In this document: one piece after another, positions 1 to 10,139 of the stretch | Numbering within the stretch: position 1 is the first letter of the stretch | Layout: each line of letters begins with the position of its first letter | Assembly: GCA_015680685.1 (NCBI GenBank) | Contig: MNCI01013916.1 | Span: 444,340 to 489,860, forward strand | Source: Gnetum montanum | Taxonomy: Eukaryota > Streptophyta > Gnetopsida > Gnetales > Gnetaceae | DNA length: 45,521 nt | Direction: 5' to 3' | Made by a program: the position numbers and the translations under genes | The notes under the pieces: generated by a model | What the model saw: the letters and a program-made list of their open reading frames with translations, nothing else | What the model was told of the DNA's origin: nothing | Databases searched by the model: none

Positions 1-202
1 AAAAAATACCAAAAAAATCATATACCTCAGACTTGCTTAACCATACACCGTGACACATACAAGCAAGCCTGGGAAGACAACGAACGATTAACCCCAAGTG
101 TTCCTTGTGGCATTTAGGCATTTAGTCTACGAAGTTTGACCGCATCGAGCGTGCTACGCTCGTTTCGTATGGTTGAGTGTAGGGGTACCTCGCCGCTCAT
201 TA
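1..202 (+). mobile_element. 3' end of an Athila-family LTR (solo or 3' LTR), cut by window start
   Basis: This is the last ~200 bp of an LTR of the family that flanks 27328-34305. It matches the reverse complement of 27328-27540 nearly base for base, including the block ending in GGGGTACCTCGCC and a final CTCATTA in place of CTCATCA. No primer-binding site follows, so it is the end of a solo LTR or of a 3' LTR. It abuts the end of a second LTR of the same superfamily, which suggests LTR-into-LTR insertion. Confidence 0.8.
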
Positions 203-393
203 AGGATCATATGTCTCTATTACAATTAATAATATATATAAGAGCCACACAAATGTAATTGGGAAGATATTGATATGTGATCTAACTCTTAGTTATCTAG
301 TATCATATTAGCCCTATTCATGGAATATGATCAATCATGCTTGAATGCTTATGATTTGTATGGTTGAACATAGGGTTTTCTTGCTACTCATCA
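203..393 (+). mobile_element. Degenerate 5' LTR end of Athila-like relic 1
   Basis: The sequence aligns, with much decay, to the last ~190 bp of the LTR at 39677-40361 (shared stretches GGGAAGATA, TGCTT..ATTTGTATGGTTGA, ACTCATCA). It ends in CATCA and is followed directly by a decayed primer-binding site. It is therefore the 3' end of a 5' LTR whose upstream part was displaced by the LTR at 1-202. Confidence 0.7.
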
Positions 394-394
394 T

Positions 395-412
395 TTGCAC
401 TATTGCTGGGAA
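395..412 (+). other. Primer-binding site, tRNA-Asp type (decayed)
   Basis: Thirteen of 18 positions agree with TGGCGCCGTTGCCGGGGA, the complement of the plant tRNA-Asp 3' end used by Athila-type elements; four of the five differences are transitions. It sits one base after the LTR end CATCA. Confidence 0.65.
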
Positions 413-530
413 CTGGGGACTAGTGTTAGTAATATAGATAGGTTAAACCTTTTACAATCATTGTTTAAACTTAAAAGATTTATCATTCAAAAAAAATATT
501 ATTTTATTCATATATACATAACAATTAAAA

Positions 531-2560
531 ATGTCTTCTTCTCACAAGGTTGATGACCAACTTGATAATAATTCTATAATTGGATATGATAGAATAGTCA
601 AGAATAGAGATGATGTACCCCAACAAGTTAAAGTTATCTACCAACATCTAGATCCTTACTTTCTAGGCTTTACCTTCATCCTTCACTAGGATGAGCAGTT
701 ATATTGGAGGGACTTGGATGAAAACATTGCATTATCACATGATCACTTAGTTTCATTAATGCTCATGAAAGCATTGATTAGAGTTAGAGTTGAAGAAGGT
801 ACTAATGATCACAAGGTGGTTGATAAGATGTCGAAGCCCTATTATTCCACTAAATCTTACTTCTGGAAAGATCATTTTATGAAGGTACATCATGAAGTTA
901 GTAAGGGAATGGAGGCTATTATTTCATTAACATTGTAATGTATACTTTTGTATTTTTGCTATCTAGACTTCACCTTCATCCTTCATCAAGATGACCAGTT
1001 ATATCACCACATGATCACTCAGTGACATCAATGCTCATGAGAGAATTAATTAGAGTTGGAATTAAAGTAGCTACCAATGATTACAAGGTGGTTGATGAGA
1101 TGTCTAGGTCTTATTAGCCCACTAAACCTTAATTGTGGAAAGATCATTTCATGAAGACACGTCATGAAGCTACCAAAGGAAATGAGGCTATCATTTCATT
1201 AACATTGTAATCTAAAAATGAAGATACTAATTATTAATTTGGAAAATCACATTACAAAAATTCTCTCTCCCTTTGCTACAAATTACATGAATATTTCATG
1301 GTTATGTTCAATATTAGCTAATAATCAAGGAAAAGAGATAAAAAGATCCTAGTTCTTCTAGTAGGTCATCCAAAGATAATCAAAGGGGTTATGGAAGAAG
1401 AGGAAGCTAATGTGAATTTTCTAGTTTTCCATCCTACTCAACCTCATCATCGTCAAGCTTTGATAAGAATGAGCATGACCAAGGAGGAAGGAGCAAAGAT
1501 AGGCATCTTGATGGAGATGACTAGAGAGGCCATTATGATGGTGGAGGTAGAGATGATGGACATGACTAAGTAATAGGGAAAAAACATGAATGAAGGTATA
1601 ATAGACAGTATTGAAGGGGAACCATGATGAATGAGATAAATATGATGAACCCTTTCTTACTACTAGAAGTATGATCAATACTAGGAAGGCCATGTACATT
1701 CCAACTAGGCATAAAATAGATAGCCAAATTAAATGACTGGACATGAACACTTATCAAAGATACTTATTAGGAAATTTAAAAGCCACAAATGGTCCTTGAA
1801 ATTGGAATCTATCAAGAGGTTGAATATGATGTTGAAGCTTTTTAATGAAAATATCAAACACATTATTAATTGTCTAACTTGAGGAAGTAGATTTAAGGAT
1901 GGAAGTAGGGCAACCATGAATCCATTAATGAAACCTTAAAAAAATATTACTCTCTATTGCTTAGATATCTATTCCATGACTTTTCTTAGTGTGAATAACT
2001 TAGGCATATCATAGATAAGATAAGGAACAAAACTGGAGAACTCTTGAGATATATTCTTAAGGAAGACTTTCAGAGTTAAGGACTCATCAAATCCAATGGT
2101 TGATTGATTAAGTGATAAGTGAGGAAGGAGAACTTCAAAAGTTAAAAAGTATAGAGAAGTACAATAGGGATCCATCTCTTCATAAAAAGAAAGTTTGCTT
2201 CTGTGATATAGAAGAGGTGGTTTAGCAAAAAACCTTGCCAATCAAAAAATATTTCATTAAAATTTTGGCTAAGTTTGATCAAATATGGAACTTAATTAAT
2301 GAAAATATTTAATCAAAATTAAAAATTATGAAGAATAAATTAGAGTAGAATAGAACTAGAGACAAGAATAAGAGAAAGAAGAGAGACATAAAAAAAACTC
2401 CTACTAGTAGAAAGGAAAAGTTCTTAATGTTAAGAAGGTTATAAACTTAAGTTTAGATAATGATGGTTGTAACATAAGCCAGTTTAAACATTCCAAGGGC
2501 TATTACCTTGTGATATCACATCTTCAAGAGTTTGGAGCTTATGCCTTACATTTGAATTTA
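531..2560 (+). pseudogene. gag: gag relic, Athila-like element 1
   Basis: The ATG at 531 opens a frame (MSSSHK...) matching the start of the gag at 33375 (-). The first part runs to 938 with a single TAG near 687. An N-terminal block with TFILH.DEQL is homologous to the same block in the minus-strand element and is tandemly duplicated here. A Ser/His/Arg/Gly-rich stretch (about 1350-1570) follows, then an IPTRHKIDSQIK segment (about 1670-1760), the gag core (about 1960-2110), and a decayed zinc knuckle near 2470-2520 (CNIS...KH...) in which Cys ligands are lost. Many stops and frameshifts; not functional. The identification rests on alignment to the two better-preserved gags in this window. 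Confidence 0.75.
664..1210 (+). repeat. Tandem duplication of the gag N-terminal block
   Basis: Two diverged direct copies, about 664-938 and 961-1210, share the starts TAGNCTTNACCTTCATCCTT and the ends TATNATTTCATTAACATTGTAAT. Copy 2 has a short internal deletion. At the codon that is TAG in copy 1 (about 687), copy 2 reads CAA (Gln), showing the ancestral state. The other family members here have this block once. Confidence 0.8.
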
Positions 2561-3176
2561 ATCACAAGACAAATGTCAAGGAGGTTGCCTTACCATCAAG
2601 GAAACTATAGGTAATTCTACCATCATTAATAGTATATTCTAGTGGGGCTTCACCACAATCTCAAGAATATTATTAGCAATAATAGTAAAACTCACTATCA
2701 TGGGAAATGTTACCACCAAGTTAGCAGTACAATTTTAGGTAATCCAATTCTTATGGGTATTATGTTTAGCAAGATGTGTCATTAAGTGCCTCTACCATCC
2801 ATGCTCCTACTCATCATTACTATCTTGTAGAGTATCATAGATCTTCCATTCCATGAACTAAGTTTTCCTTAGATACTCTTCATTCTCATTAGTACTTCCA
2901 ACATTATTTTCCTAATCCTTTATCACTTTCTTTATCCATGTAAGGTGAAATCCCTTCATAGTTAAAATAACAAATTGCTATCCAAGTTATGAACATGTAG
3001 GTGCATGATAGTTTAAGTGGTTCTAAGAATAAGACCTAAAAGTACTTACTCTTTAGGCTTGCTAGCCTTCTTAAACCTATGCAAGTATCCATTTTTATGG
3101 ATCCCATACCTACACTCTTTCAAATCACTCAAGAGATATATTTAAACCAAAATGTCAGTGTAAAAACTATCATCTT
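2561..3176 (+). other. gag-protease linker of element 1
   Basis: Decayed sequence between the zinc knuckle and the protease. Proline/serine-type codons around 2780-2900 recall the low-complexity gag tails of the related elements at 31000-31480 (-) and 41861-42478 (+). No other feature is seen. Confidence 0.4.
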
Positions 3177-3620
3177 GATACATATTAGTATAGATTGGAT
3201 AAAAGTAAGAAAGATTTTCAATAAGAGAAATGATCCTAGAAGTCCTTTCATTTATTTATAGATTACAAGAAATGATCTATTTAAGGATCTATTAGACTTA
3301 AGTTTTGAAGTGAATGTGATCTTTCAAGAGATGTAACAAACCTATAACCTACCACCATTGAAGAAGTGTAACATTAGGTTAAAGCTTGGAAACTAATCGA
3401 CCATTGTGCCTTTGGGATTGGTAGAAGACATTGTGACTACCATTAGCATATGGTTATATCCTAGATATTTTATTATGATTCACATGGACAACTACAAGGG
3501 AAAAATTTTCCATCATTATTAGCAAATCTTCATTGCGTTTCATTTATACCAAGCTTAGGATTAGAGACTTGTTCTTAGAGATTTATAAGCAAAATAAACA
3601 TGGAGTCATTAATATGACAC
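3177..3620 (+). pseudogene. Aspartic protease relic, Athila-like element 1
   Basis: Residues DWIKVRKIF...DPRSPFIYL (3190-3260) align to NWIKVGHLP...SSPLIYLQV of the minus-strand element. The catalytic DSGS is replaced by DLSF near 3287. The following VPLGLVEDIVTTI (about 3408-3450) matches IPLGLVEDIITTV. A retropepsin would cleave the Gag-Pol polyprotein; this copy lacks the active site and carries stops. Confidence 0.75.
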
Positions 3621-3989
3621 ACATTCCATGCATCATGTACAATGACATAGGATGTAATTGTATGTAAAAATTTTATATCATTAGTCAAAGAAGTAGCATA
3701 ACTTGTAGTACATGCGAAGAAGAAGTATGTATCTAAAAATGCTTGTATGCAGTAATGAAAAAGTAAGAAGGAACCCAATGGCTAATAATAAATGAAAGAT
3801 GTAAATATAAAATATGCATGAAACTAGTAGAAGCACTCACTAGCCCACATGTTAAGAAGCTATCAAATATGAAGAACATGAAGTAGTAACTCTTATAGGT
3901 AGCATATGTGCAACAAGATGAAGATATTGTTTGGGGGGTTTTAAAAATTCTTGAAGAGCATGTAGGAACCAATATAACTAAAGAAATTA
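3621..3989 (+). other. Protease-RT spacer of element 1
   Basis: A short open stretch from 3908 encodes a Lys/Glu-rich helix that leads into the RT fingers. It is the ordinary spacer of Athila pol; nothing else is recognised. Confidence 0.45.
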
Positions 3990-4850
3990 TTAAAATTACT
4001 AGAATATATTTTCTTAAGAATGAAAAATTAGCAATAATCAATATGAAGCTAATAGAGGAAAAGAAGAAGAAGTTATTAGAAGTTATGAATAAATGGTCCT
4101 TAGCTTTCACATGGTCCTATGATAAGATCACTAGAATCAATTCATGCATATGTCATCATCACATATACACATGTTTTACAATAAAAGACAAGTACTAATC
4201 ATATAATAGGTTGAACCAAAAATTGAAGCAAGTGGTCAAGGAAAATTTTAAAACTCCTAAGAGCCAGGTTCATCTATTCTATTATAGAGTATGAGTTGGT
4301 AAGGCCACTATTGATTATACCAAAGAAAGAAGCCTAGTGGAAAATTTACATTACATCCATATTACTAAATATGAAAGAATTCAAGAATCATTTTTTTTGT
4401 TTTTTGATTAGTTGCTAGGCATAATTGCAAGCCACAGGTACTATAGTTTTCTAGATGGTTATAGTAGCTATAATCAAATCTAGATTGCATTATAGGATTA
4501 AGGAAAAATCACATTCATGAGTTTTGAAGGAACTTTTGCATATAAGAACATGCCTTTTTCTTGTACAATGTACCTTCTACTTTCAAAAGCTTGGTCTTAA
4601 GCCTATTCTAGAAGTAGATTAAAAATGGTATTAAAATATTCATTGATGACTTCTTCACCTATGACTCTAATTTTGAATTGGTCTTGAACCAACTAGAACA
4701 AGTGTTAAAGAGGTGTGTGGAGATAAAATTGAAGTAAATTTGGTAAAAGAGCCACCTCATGGTATAAGAAGACATAGCGTTGGGGCACAAGATTTTCGAA
4801 AAAGACTTTGAGGTTGACCTACAGAAGGTCAAGGTCATCTCAAAAATTAC
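3990..4850 (+). pseudogene. Reverse transcriptase relic, Athila-like element 1
   Basis: The fingers entry FTWSYDKI...CHHHIYT (about 4105-4175) matches the FAWSYDDL...HHI motif of plant Ty3 RTs. FLDGYSSYNQI (4448-4480) and MSFEGTFAYKNMPF (4516-4560) are RT palm motifs, and IFIDDF (4638-4655) carries the catalytic Asp pair. LGHKIF..DFEVD (about 4780-4820) is the thumb entry. Several stops are present. Homology stops at about 4850, where minus-strand RT sequence begins; no RNase H or integrase follows, so this element is truncated. Confidence 0.85.
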
Positions 4851-5481
4851 ACAACAAATCTATCAAGATCAATATGTATTCTTACCTTGGAGACTATGAA
4901 ATCAATCATCTTTCTAGTTTTAATACCAAAGACATATTTCTTTGGGTTGAGCTAAAGTTCATAGTTGAGACAATGTTGAAGGACTAAATTTAGATCATGT
5001 GCATGATCACTAGCTTACTTGGACTTTACAGTTATATCATCAACATAGTCATTATGTAAACCTAGCATGTAGTCACTAAAGATATAGGTTATGAATTATT
5101 GGTACATTGAATTGGTATCTAGGTTGATCCTAACTTGGTTGTATCTTGAAAACCCATCCATGAAGGATAATAAGGCATGACCAACCCTAGTATCAATAAG
5201 TTGATCAATGCTAGACAAAGAAAAGTCATCCTTAATGGGTGTCGTGTTGATGTAATAGAAATCAATACATATGCAAATGCTCCTATTTTTCTTAGGAACT
5301 ACCACTATGTTGGATATCCTATTGGCATAGTAGATAGCTTAGATGAAACCTGCTTAGTAGAGCTTCTTAATTTCATTATGGACTACTATGGCCAAATCTC
5401 TCCTAATCTTACAAATTTTTTGTTTGATAGGCTTGATGTTATGGTTAATTATGATGTTATGTTGAACTAGGCATTGGTTAA
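4851..5481 (-). pseudogene. Reverse transcriptase relic (3' part), Tat/Ogre-like element
   Basis: Read on the minus strand from 5476: VQHNIIINHNIKPIKQK, then VVPKKNRS, KDDFSLSSIDQLID, LLSFMDGFSRYNQV (about 5130-5160), and further down YVDDITVKSK (about 5025) with the catalytic Asp pair and LNPKKYVFGI (about 4935). This order is diagnostic of Ty3 RT, closest to Tat-type. Stops are few. The 5' half lies at 8756-9129, separated by the LTR at 5482-8750. The relic ends at about 4850 in the thumb, at the codon corresponding to the end of the plus-strand RT. Confidence 0.88.
5477..5481. repeat. Target-site duplication GTTAA (left)
   Basis: GTTAA directly before TGTTGG at 5482 is repeated at 8751-8755 after CCAACA. 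Removing one copy plus 5482-8750 rejoins the minus-strand RT frame as ...EDMPRLN-QCLVQHN..., which supports a true duplication. Confidence 0.9.
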
Positions 5482-6760
5482 TGTTGGTGACCATTTGGGA
5501 CGCGACCGCCAACGAGTGTCCTCGAACAGGATTTAGGTGCCTGCTGGTCTCTGGCAACACCAAGGCCTAGATACCTCCAAATAAACTCAGTAGTTAATGT
5601 GAATATGTGTATGTGTTGTTGTGGCGTGTGGTTGTGTGAAATGTAACGATTGCATTGTGAGTAAACTACAAATGACTTACTTTAAAGAGATTCAGCCAAC
5701 TTTTCCAAGTACTATGAGTTGTTGAAAATTTTCTATTTTGTTCAAATGCCTAGTCTATGTGGTTCTTATAATACCTACTTGTAACAAATAATATTTTGTG
5801 AAAACATTTGAGCACAAATCTGCAAATCTACTCCTAATTTTCCCCAGAGAAAGAGATAATTCCACAAGAAAACTAGAAATAGCGCAAGATTCGATGGAAA
5901 TAGATAGAAAAGAAAGGAAAGCAGATTTGTGTAGACCTCAAATATTTAAACAAGGTAAAATGACATGAGTAAACACTTTGCAATAAAGCTATTCCAAATT
6001 CAATATCTACAAATTGTTCAAATTTCCAAGGCTCAAATAAGCAATTTCTTCAAGACAATCCTACTATGCTACCAAAAATTGCTGCGTAAACTACCACGTA
6101 CGAGACTCCATTTTGACTAGATAATAGATGTCAACGATTGCATTCAAACAGAACCTTTAAAAGACTTGACAATTTCTGATTGAAATACCACGAGAATTCA
6201 CTTTAAAGATAAAAAGAAGCTATTCTGGTCCCATCAAAATACCAAAGATTTTCTGAACCCTCTCGACTACTGAATTGTTCAACGGCGTGACTACAAACAG
6301 AGGCTCTCTTACAACAATCCCAATAGCAGTTCCCACACGTTGCACAATAATGAAATTTACTACTAAAATGCTCTTAAGGCTTTTAAACACAAGCGCTTCT
6401 ATGGCAAAATTTTAATAGAAATTCCTATCGAGCAACAAGAACAGTAAGAGCAATCTAAAAATCCCAAAATTACTTGCCAAGGATGATACTATCTAAACCA
6501 CTAGCTAAACAATTTAAACAAAACAAAAATAAAACATAACTCACAGGACTATGACAAAGAGGCTAAAATATTTTCTTTAGCAAGCCATCTTACAAGCAAT
6601 CTTCTTTACAAATGCTCTTCTCAAGACCCAAAGTGTGTCTTCAAGTGAGAGCCCAAGTGCTAACTAGTAGCCTTCCAAAGTGTGATCTCCAAAAGTGTGA
6701 TGTATGAGACTTCCAAAAGTCCTCCTCCAATAGACCCCTTCCTCCTTGACCCCTAAAGCC

Positions 6761-6768
6761 TTTTTATA
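6761..6768 (-). promoter_or_regulatory. TATA box of the solo LTR
   Basis: On the minus strand the sequence reads CCCTATAAAAAGGC, followed downstream by a GGAGG/CTTCC-rich leader-like stretch. Position and form fit a Pol II TATA element of the LTR. Confidence 0.55.
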
Positions 6769-7229
6769 GGGTTCAAAGGTAGGTATGGAAGTTACATATT
6801 CAAAAATATCTCACCTAACTTCTCTCCCAAGTAACTTATACAACCAATTAGGAGATTACTTGCCCATCAAGTTAGGAGGACGAAGTTATGTAGTTAGGAA
6901 GTTATACATAAAATTAGGAGAAATTGCTAACATTAAATGTAATGTGATATTATAAATATCATAATTATTTTAAATATTTTAACATCATTATTGCAAATAT
7001 TTTTATGAATAGTAACCTATATATATAATTAAAAAAAGTTCTAAGTCTTGGAATAATAATTAAATTAAAGGCGATTTTTTAAACCAAGGCTTCACACTAT
7101 AGGTATTTTAATGGTTATAATATATATATATTTGATTAATTTTCTTGATATTTAAACCACCGATGCTTTCGTAAAGTTATACACGAGTGGTAGTAATAAG
7201 ATAATTTTACATACACCTTGTTGCAAATG

Positions 7230-8450
7230 TGAGTGAAAGCGGCAGAGTTAATGGCTAAAAATAATCTTCTTCATCTTCCCTGGTAATTGGCTGGTTCATT
7301 TTCATTCTTTTTCTTACCTTTGCACAAAATCGGTAAAAACTGCCACGTACTCTAACCCGCCGTTCTAGTGCTAACTCCTATAATTGCAGATTATTGGACA
7401 CAGCCACACTGTCGGAGTTTAACATACAACACCAACCCTAGCCTCTCTCCTTTTTTTTTCTGTAGCTCGAATCTAAATTTCTTGCTTGCCGTATAGAAAA
7501 TATGTCTGTTACAGAAATATCCAGGTAAACAATAGACAAGAACAGATCGATAATGCAGGCCTTTCTGGTGGTTACTAATGCTCATGATCGCCATTTAAAA
7601 AAAACAAGGTGCAGAGATTCATCATTTCTAGGACAGTGTGCGTTGGCCTCATCAGATTGGCTCCTGCGCACGGATCCAAGATCCATGTGGGTGCCTCCAC
7701 GCAGTAGAAGTTGTGCTTCTTGAAAGGGTTGCAAATGAAGAAGAAACTGATGCATCTGCCATTGGCCATTATGCCATATATGTGGCCCCGCGTGTTGTGC
7801 AGGTGTCTCTTGTAAATGCGTCGATTTAACCCGCCTGCTCAGTGCACCGATAGAATAGTCTTGTTGTCGTAAATTGTTGCAGAAAGACAAGAGCGCGATT
7901 TTGGTTTCAGGCGGAAGGAAATACTGGTTTTGGCTGCGACTAATGTTCTTCATTTTTTTGGCACTGCAGCCCCAAATTTACAAACAGCAGCTCTGACGGC
8001 AGCACCTCAAAACCATACACATGCCCTTCTCTATGGATTTCCGGAATACAAATTTTTTGCGATACTGATTGTAGTCTGTCTACCGTCAAAAATAAATTCT
8101 AGCAAGAAACTTCAGCTTTAGAATGGGTTTCTTGCACTCCCGTGATGATTTCCTGGTGTGAATTAAAACCGCTACCATTACTGCGTTCTTGAAATCTGCA
8201 TTCTTGAAATCTATTGAGAAACAACATTGGATTTTGATTTCGTTTTTATGTAGTTTGCTGGTGAAGCCAGACGGAATTAGAAACAGAATTAGAATGGTCA
8301 GTGGCAGAACTGCCATTTGCCATATTAGTATTATTCCGAGACTCAGCAACGCTAAGTATTTTATTGCCGATCGTTTCTTTCTGCTCTGAATTCAAGTTAG
8401 GTCCATTTGCTCTGAAATCACCTGTTCTATGAATGAATTCATCCTGCATT
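7230..8450. other. GC-richer segment of unknown origin inside the solo LTR
   Basis: Base composition is visibly less AT-rich than the surroundings and CpG is better preserved. Short open frames exist on both strands: minus 7575-7769 and 7582-7953, and plus 7638-7829, 7930-8121 and 8189-8389. None shows a domain I recognise. It could be a transduced fragment of host sequence or a CpG-bearing U3 regulatory region. No function is assigned. Confidence 0.4.
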
Positions 8451-8750
8451 TATAACTCTTGTTTGTCAAACCCCTCAATCTTACACAAAGAAATCAATCG
8501 CTTTCTTCCTGCTCGCTCGGGTGAATAATGTGAATAATATAACTCTTGTTTGCTAAAGAGATAATTTGGCACTTTATTTTCATATCCCAATAAGGCCTCA
8601 ACAACATTTTATTTAGTAGAGAATAACTCCCAAACATTCTTCAACCACCTTTTAAGCTATATGTTTTACTTTCAAATTCTTAAACACTAGTTATTCCAAT
8701 TTTAGATATGATAGTCCAATGGTTCCATGAAATGGCCAAATGTGCCAACA

Positions 8751-8755
8751 GTTAA
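8751..8755. repeat. Target-site duplication GTTAA (right)
   Basis: Direct copy of 5477-5481, immediately after the terminal CCAACA of the solo LTR. Confidence 0.9.
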
Positions 8756-9129
8756 GTCTTGGCATGTCTTCATAAGACCATGCAATAGTTTAAATGTTAG
8801 CTTGAAGGGCCTTGGTAATGGCTTGGAAAACTTGAGGCTCTAGTGAAAAACTTAGTTTTAGTATTTTCTCCTTACCATTATGTGTTGTAATGGGTATCTC
8901 TACTAGGGAATCCTCTATGATATCTCCTGCCTTCAAGTTAAGGGTATTAATTATGTAATCAAGTTATTCCAAGGCTTTTTCTATTGAAGCTATGTGATCA
9001 AAAAGGCTTCTAGGATCAAGATCTAAATAATCAAGATCAATTGGTCATTTGACATCACCATGTGGTCCATTCAATCTTAAGGCAAGTTGAAATATTCCCA
9101 TGTCTCCATAGTTTAATCCTACATGTTAA
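8756..9129 (-). pseudogene. Tat-like pol relic: pre-RT spacer and RT start
   Basis: The minus-strand frame reads GDMGIFQLALRLNGPHGDVK, then DHIASIEKALE, AGDIIEDSLVEIPI and finally TIAWSYEDMPRLN, the conserved entry to Ty3 RT (AWSYEDMPGL). Three stops are present. It joins in frame to 5476 downstream once the solo LTR is removed, and to 17404 upstream once the 8.3-kb insertion is removed. Confidence 0.85.
9121..9129. repeat. 9-bp target-site duplication ACATGTTAA (left)
   Basis: ACATGTTAA recurs exactly at 17395-17403. Deleting one copy with 9130-17394 restores the Tat frame across the site, with PNLSKISKQLHD on one side and HVGLNYGDMGIF on the other (one stop codon at the join). Confidence 0.82.
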
Positions 9130-9164
9130 CAAGAATACATTAAGTGGCATTTGCATGATATTTT

Positions 9165-9440
9165 TATTAATCAAAGTTAAAATGATGCAAAATAATATGA
9201 TAATAAGGTAGAATATAGTAAGATAAGGTTAAAACAAAGTAAAATAAGATAAAATAAGACATAATAAGATCATAACAAGGTAAATTGAGCCAAAGCAATG
9301 TTAATTAAGGTAAACAAAGGTAGAATAAGGTCCAAATGATGTCAAAATAAGGTAAAATAAGGTTAAGCAAGGTTAAACAATGTCAAAAAAGTCAAACAAG
9401 GTAGAAATAATGCAACACAAGATAAAATAATGTAACAAAT
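9165..9440. repeat. Degenerate short tandem repeat, AAATAAGGTA type
   Basis: The words AAGGTAAAATAAG, AAGGTTAA, AAATAAGATA and GGTAGAATA recur with loose 10-12-bp spacing. It lies at the left end of the 8.3-kb insertion and could act as a subterminal repeat of that element. Confidence 0.55.
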
Positions 9441-9660
9441 AATAATAATTTGTTGTTTGGATTAATATGTGATTAAAAATAGTAATAATTCAATGAAACA
9501 GTCTAAAAATGAATAAAATAATGTGTTTTAAGCTCAAATAAGCTATAAATGACCAAATATGTCCTATTCCCACCGTATTTGAGCAAGTAGCATAGCATGT
9601 GGGCATTATTGACTAGGTTGTTAGTGTGTTTATGTTAAGTAAGCTATCAATTTCACTAGT

Positions 9661-10125
9661 AAAGTGTTTTTGACTTTTGGTATCTTGGGTAGGGAGTTGT
9701 GGGATCCACATATCAATTTGTTTGATTAGTTTAGGTAGCATGTTGACCATGAAATCAAGATTTTTAGCATGTGTATATTAATTTCATTTACCCAGTGTTT
9801 TTAACACTTGGCATTTTAAATATGAAGTTGTGGGACCTACCTGTTAGCTTGTTTGACCATTTTGATAGTGTTTTAAATTATTGAAGGTGATTTCACATCA
9901 AAAGATAGTGTATGGAATTAATTATATAGTCAAATTTACTTCCACAACATTTTTAAATTTTGATGATTTTTTCTAGGCTTTGTGGGATCCACTTGGTAGC
10001 TTATTTGAGTAAGATGGATAGCATATGAAACTATAGAAGCCATTTTTTTAAAGATAAAATAGCATATGAACTTAATTTCATTTCTTATTTCATTACCTTA
10101 GCATGTTATGTTGACCTTTTAGATG
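9661..10125. repeat. Three diverged copies of a ~130-150-bp tandem repeat
   Basis: Copies share the order GTGTTTTTNAC, GTTGTGGGATCCAC, TAGCTTGTTTGA, TAATTTCATT, TAGCATGT. The GGGAYCYAC anchors lie at 9701, 9832 and 9984. A fourth copy (anchor GGGGCCCACAT at 11440-11450) lies beyond the LTR-like block. Confidence 0.6.
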
Positions 10126-10139
10126 TCAAAAGCTTAGAA

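Larger units (their letters stand above)
5482..8750 (-). mobile_element. Large solo LTR (3269 bp) inserted in Tat RT
   Basis: It begins TGTTGGTGACC and ends TGTGCCAACA (6-bp inverted ends TGTTGG/CCAACA) and has 5-bp duplications GTTAA on both sides. No second internal copy of either end is visible, so a solo LTR left by LTR-LTR recombination is the simplest reading. A TATA box on the minus strand near 6765 gives a U3 of about 2 kb and an R-U5 of about 1.25 kb. The U3 part includes a GC-richer segment (about 7230-8450). The family is not recognised. A non-LTR origin is unlikely given the TG...CA ends. Confidence 0.78.

Noticed and set aside
7575-7953. Overlapping minus-strand frames in the GC-richer segment, considered as a host gene fragment
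   Set aside because: No domain could be recognised in any frame and no splice pattern was seen; reported only as a compositional segment.
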